The notes beneath the pieces were generated by a model, which worked only from the letters and a program-made list of their open reading frames with translations, did no database searches and was not told the origin of the DNA. A stretch of 52,047 nucleotides of DNA from a virus, in the IMG/VR virus record IMGVR_UViG_3300046780_000286, positions 1 to 52,047 of that record; one strand, given 5' to 3'. How positions within the stretch are numbered: position 1 is the first letter of the stretch; each line of letters starts with the position of its first letter. Both the position numbers and the translations under genes were made by a program. Of the stretch, positions 48,564 to 52,047 are shown in pieces.

Positions 48564-50807
48564 ATGAAAAAACTTCTTCTTTTAGCATTAGTATCCTTCT
48601 CCGCCTTTGCGCAGATTCCCGGTACGCTTACTGTAACGGCGCCGATAGCGCCAACGGCTACGAACAGTCCTTATTCGGCGACAGACACGCGATGGCAGAA
48701 GGGAGGATATGGAACATGGGCTACCAATTTTAGCCAAATCACTGATTTAGATTGGCTGCCTGCGGCGCGGCGTGAAGCCGGCATGCTCCAGTATGTCTCT
48801 GGAACAACCTATGTTCTAGGTGCTGACTTAGTTACGTGGACAGTTTATGGTGGCGGAGGTGGTGGAATCGGTGGTTCTGGAACTATCGGAACTATTCCTA
48901 TCTTCACTGCCGGAACGACGATTGGTGATGGTCCGCTATCACTAGAGCCTCTGGGTACTTACGTTCATTCCACTGTACCTATTGATGTAGCTACTACAAA
49001 TGGAAGAATCCTGTCTCTTAGGTCTGACGTAGCTGCATCGCTTGACATAGAGTTCTTTACTGATCCAGCCCAACCTACAAGTCCTGGTGGCCAAATCCAT
49101 GTCGACCAGAATGGCAATTTTGAATTTCGCACCTATCGGCTGATCCCACTTGGATCGCCTAATGGCTTTTACTTTATCGGATTCGATCCCGCGACTGAGT
49201 TATACTGCCAAGTTCCGGCCAACTTTTCCGAAGGTATTACCGTAACTGGTGATGTCTCAGCGACTACCTTTAACGGAGGTTCGCTCCCTTCGGGAAGTGT
49301 TACATCAGTTTCGGCATCGGTTCCTTCGTTCTTGTCTATCACTGGTTCTCCAATTACTAGTTCAGGAACGCTAGCAATAGGTTATTCTGGAACGGCGCTT
49401 CCAGTTGCAAATGGTGGCAGTGGCGCTGTCACACTGACTGGTTATGTTAAGGGCAATGGAGCTAGTGCCTTCACAGCTAATGCGACGATTCCTTTGTCAG
49501 ATACCACGGGTAACCTACCGGTTTCACAGCTTAATAGCGGAACCTCTGCCAGTGGAACGACTTTCTGGCGCGGTGATGGGACTTGGGCAACACCTGCTTC
49601 TGGGTCAGGAACGGTTACTTCGGTATCAGTCACAACGGCTAATGGTGTTTCTGGTTCGGTCGCAACGGCTACGACTACTCCAGCAATCACGCTAACATTA
49701 GGTGCTATCACGCCCTCATCGGTTGCATCGTCTGGTGCAGTCAGCGGAACAAGTTTCACTGATTCTGGGTTGACTTCTGGACGTGTTCCATTTGCATCCA
49801 CGGGTGGATTGCTTGCTGACTCTTCCGCCTTTACATTTTCTGGCGGAACTGTTACAGCGACTACGTTTGCTGGTGCGTTGACTGGAAACTCCTCTACTGC
49901 AACGGCGCTTCAAACGGCTCGCAATATCAACGGAACTAGCTTCAACGGCACCGCTGACATAACCGTAACGGCCGCCGCAGGAACTTTAACCGGTACAACC
50001 TTGGCTGCTGGTGTCACGTCCTCCTCGCTCACATCGGTTGGAACAATCACTTCTGGAACTTGGGACGGAACCGATGTCGCAGTTACCGCTGGCGGAACTG
50101 GTGCTGCGACTTTCACCGATGGCGGCGTAATCATAGGTAATGGAACTGGTGCGTTGCAGGCGACGACTGCGGGTACGGCTGGACAGGTTCTAACATCTAA
50201 CGGTTCCGGTGTTGACCCAACTTTCCAGAATTCCTATTCAGATGACATCATGATCTTGCAGGCTATGGGATCTGAATTGAAAGCACAGACGATTGGCTTG
50301 CCTATTGTTGCTGCAAACGCAGCGGCGTTGTCAGTTACCGACGCAGCCCTTCGTTGCACGGCTCTATGGCTATCGCAGAATGCAACCCTAACAGGTGTTG
50401 CTTTCTTCCTACGCACGCAGGGCAATTTCACAGCGGACAACAACAACAAGGTGGGTTTGTACAGCTATTCTAGTGGCACTTTGACGCTGGTTGCGTCCAG
50501 TGCGGATGACCCGACGACAATTTGGAAGGGAACAGGTAACACATTGATTAAAGTACCTTTCACGGGAACTTACGCCGCCGCCAAGGGATTGTATTTCGTT
50601 GCGTTCCTCTACAACAACAGTGCGCAGGTGACTGCGCCAGCTATTGCTGTCGGTACGACGCTCGCAACCGCGAACATGGGCGTGCTAGACTTCACGAACA
50701 GCGGCAAGTTGGTTACGTCGCTTGGTTTACAGACAGACCTTCCTACACCGACCGCATTGAGTGGGCACGTCGCCGCAACGTCTATTCCTTGGGTGGCAGT
50801 TTATTAA
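48564..50807 (+). CDS. Tail fibre with signal peptide and repetitive shaft
   Basis: A 747-aa protein. Residues 1-17 are a signal peptide ending FAQ; 18-95 are the adaptor shared with the spike at 43568; then a Gly-rich hinge. Residues about 180-560 are Thr/Ser/Gly/Val repeats typical of fibre shafts ([52 protein letters not shown]). The C-terminal 180 residues form a compact tip. Function inferred: receptor binding. Confidence 0.75.
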   Translation: MKKLLLLALVSFSAFAQIPGTLTVTAPIAPTATNSPYSATDTRWQKGGYGTWATNFSQITDLDWLPAARREAGMLQYVSGTTYVLGADLVTWTVYGGGGGGIGGSGTIGTIPIFTAGTTIGDGPLSLEPLGTYVHSTVPIDVATTNGRILSLRSDVAASLDIEFFTDPAQPTSPGGQIHVDQNGNFEFRTYRLIPLGSPNGFYFIGFDPATELYCQVPANFSEGITVTGDVSATTFNGGSLPSGSVTSVSASVPSFLSITGSPITSSGTLAIGYSGTALPVANGGSGAVTLTGYVKGNGASAFTANATIPLSDTTGNLPVSQLNSGTSASGTTFWRGDGTWATPASGSGTVTSVSVTTANGVSGSVATATTTPAITLTLGAITPSSVASSGAVSGTSFTDSGLTSGRVPFASTGGLLADSSAFTFSGGTVTATTFAGALTGNSSTATALQTARNINGTSFNGTADITVTAAAGTLTGTTLAAGVTSSSLTSVGTITSGTWDGTDVAVTAGGTGAATFTDGGVIIGNGTGALQATTAGTAGQVLTSNGSGVDPTFQNSYSDDIMILQAMGSELKAQTIGLPIVAANAAALSVTDAALRCTALWLSQNATLTGVAFFLRTQGNFTADNNNKVGLYSYSSGTLTLVASSADDPTTIWKGTGNTLIKVPFTGTYAAAKGLYFVAFLYNNSAQVTAPAIAVGTTLATANMGVLDFTNSGKLVTSLGLQTDLPTPTALSGHVAATSIPWVAVY

Positions 50808-50825
50808 ACTAAGTAGCATAAATCT

Positions 50826-51128
50826 ATGGAAACTCCAAAAATCTTCAAAAACAATGGTCATTTGCGTGGGTTGATCTATGTTGGTCTTCCCGCAGTTTCA
50901 ACAATCGGAGCGGCTTTCGCTACTTGGGCCGACGCGCCGCCGAAAAACTTCTACGTTATTGGCGTAGTTCTATGTGCGACTATCGTAAACGCCGGAACTG
51001 CCCTTAGGGGTTATCTAGACCAGCACTTGTCTCGCGCTGCCGAAGAAGGAGAGCCGAGCGAGGTGAACACGGATACGGTCATAATCCCGAAACCTGTTGT
51101 AACCAATCCTATTACAGGCCACAAGTGA
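50826..51128 (+). CDS. Second holin-like membrane protein
   Basis: A 100-aa protein with two hydrophobic segments (about 14-34, GLIYVGLPAVSTIGAAFATWA, and 42-60, FYVIGVVLCATIVNAGTAL) and a hydrophilic C-terminus. A holin or antiholin paired with the gene at 48350 is plausible. The next gene starts at a GTG overlapping its stop (GTGA). Confidence 0.55.
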   Translation: METPKIFKNNGHLRGLIYVGLPAVSTIGAAFATWADAPPKNFYVIGVVLCATIVNAGTALRGYLDQHLSRAAEEGEPSEVNTDTVIIPKPVVTNPITGHK

Positions 51129-51574
51129 GCACTTACTACAACAACAGACAATTCCGTCCAGCTAGGCCAATTAGGTTCATTCCCTCTTTGCTATCGCTAG
51201 AAGCATTCTCTTTCTCATACGAGGTCTGGGCCGATGCCTCGTACGCGCTAGGAACTATCGCAGCCAATCCGGGATTCGATTATGCGTTCACGCTTCCGAT
51301 TGTCGCGCAATCTACGGCATTCGTTCCCGTTATTCGCTGGAATGATGGAGACACCTATTATCGTTACAAGCTTTGGACGACTGGAACGGAGATGGTTCCA
51401 TACGGACTTTACGCCGGCGAAACGATACCTACTGCCCAAAACCCAGTTCTGGAGATTTGGAACGTGAATGGGATGTTGGTTATGACCATGCCGGCTTGGA
51501 CTATGGAAATTTCTTCGATATCCACGCCAGTTTCGCTAAGAGACATTACGCCGATTACTTACACAGCTAACTAA
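51125..51574 (+). CDS. Virion protein candidate, 149 aa, GTG start
   Basis: A beta-rich protein with no Cys (STYYNNRQFRPARPIRFIPS, then VPVIRWNDGDTYYRYKLWTT). The start is GTG 51125 in a GTGA overlap, one of the few non-ATG starts. It lies between a holin-like gene and the fibre gene at 51586. It is likely a fibre-associated or tail protein; no family recognised. Confidence 0.55.
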   Translation: MSTYYNNRQFRPARPIRFIPSLLSLEAFSFSYEVWADASYALGTIAANPGFDYAFTLPIVAQSTAFVPVIRWNDGDTYYRYKLWTTGTEMVPYGLYAGETIPTAQNPVLEIWNVNGMLVMTMPAWTMEISSISTPVSLRDITPITYTAN

Positions 51575-51585
51575 AAAGGATTATT

Positions 51586-52047
51586 ATGGGCTATCCAGTG
51601 CTAGAAGATTATGTATTTGAAGTAGGAGCAGATCCAACGTCTGTCTTTCCTACTGACGAAGCAACGCTGTTGCTTAGCTTTGGTCGCTTGATGACCACGA
51701 ATGAGTATCATGGAATCGTGATTCATTCCGAAGATACGCCAACCACGTCCGGACAGCCAGCAGGCTATCCGGCCGATTGGTACGCGTGGAATAAGCGCAA
51801 TCTCTGGCATAAGCCATCAACGAACGAGGTTTTTGGCTACCACACCGGCCTAGGTTGGGAGCCGCTTCCAGTTGGTGATGCCACGATTGGCACTGATCAA
51901 ATCATTGACGGCTCTATAACGCCAGAGAAACTCGCAGTAACGGGTTCGGCTGGGCAAATTTTCCAAATCAACCCAACCGCTACGGCTTGGACACTGGTTG
52001 ACGCAAGTCAGATATTCTTGCCGGGTACGATCACGCTGGATAAGATT
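51586..52047 (+). CDS. Tail fibre-like protein, N-terminal part (continues at position 1)
   Basis: ATG preceded by AAAAGGATTATT, a good Shine-Dalgarno. The first 154 codons fill the end of the window, 42 of them duplicated in the left terminal repeat. The N-terminus (MGYPVLEDYVFEVGAD) is the likely attachment domain; a Trp-rich segment (DWYAWNKRNLWHKPS) resembles short glycan- or collar-binding motifs in fibres. The complete protein is 377 aa. Confidence 0.65.
   Translation, partial: MGYPVLEDYVFEVGADPTSVFPTDEATLLLSFGRLMTTNEYHGIVIHSEDTPTTSGQPAGYPADWYAWNKRNLWHKPSTNEVFGYHTGLGWEPLPVGDATIGTDQIIDGSITPEKLAVTGSAGQIFQINPTATAWTLVDASQIFLPGTITLDKI
51921..52047. repeat. Terminal direct repeat, right copy
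   Basis: Identical to bases 1-127. Removing one copy gives the 51,920-bp circle. Confidence 0.95.

Noticed and set aside
1-52047. CRISPR arrays, insertion sequences, integrase and att sites
   Set aside because: I looked for regularly spaced repeats, transposase or recombinase motifs and terminal inverted repeats and found none that hold up.

Overview
The window is a complete, circularly closed genome of a tailed phage of podovirus type. The first 127 bases and the last 127 bases are identical, so the unique circle is 51,920 bp. The tail-fibre gene that starts at 51586 continues without a break into 1..799. There is a large terminase, portal, scaffold-like protein and major capsid protein, then adaptor and nozzle-like proteins and three internal (ejected) proteins. 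There is no tape measure, tail tube or sheath. I see no integrase, repressor or phage RNA polymerase, so I infer a virulent phage that uses host RNA polymerase.

There are two transcription arms. The plus-strand virion arm starts at about 33.75 kb with the terminases, runs through head, spike, lysis and fibre genes to the end, wraps through position 1, and ends at a strong terminator at 11649..11679. The minus-strand arm runs from about 33.0 kb down to 11620. It holds large non-coding structured regions, tRNA-like genes, an endolysin candidate, many tiny (often membrane) proteins, and then replication, recombination and regulation genes. The arms diverge from an AT-rich region (33.0-33.75 kb) that has a cruciform-forming repeat and a long TA tract, a good origin candidate. 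They converge at about 11.6 kb.

Replication and recombination genes are a family A DNA polymerase split into two genes around a zinc-ribbon gene, an SF2 helicase, a Sak4-like RecA-fold ATPase, a Cas4/RecB-like Fe-S nuclease, an SSB-like protein, a DUF3987-like P-loop protein and an HNH-like protein. A GroES-like co-chaperonin is also present. The most surprising gene is an intact sigma-54 activator AAA+ domain (GAFTGA loop) with no sensory or DNA-binding domain. A sigma-54-like -24/-12 site lies ahead of the capsid gene.

Other notable points: a metallophosphoesterase-fold domain with all metal ligands lost, fused to a tail nozzle-like protein; Sec signal peptides on proteins in the virion cluster; intrinsic terminators whose U-tract runs almost directly into the next start codon; and two highly structured non-coding stretches of about 440 nt each near tRNA-like genes, reminiscent of ornate phage RNAs (GOLLD/ROOL class).

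Host: signal peptides ending in AQ, A-rich leaders mostly without Shine-Dalgarno sequences, and a C25-peptidase-like secreted-protein fold suggest a Gram-negative host of the Verrucomicrobiota or Bacteroidota. This is an inference, not a proof.
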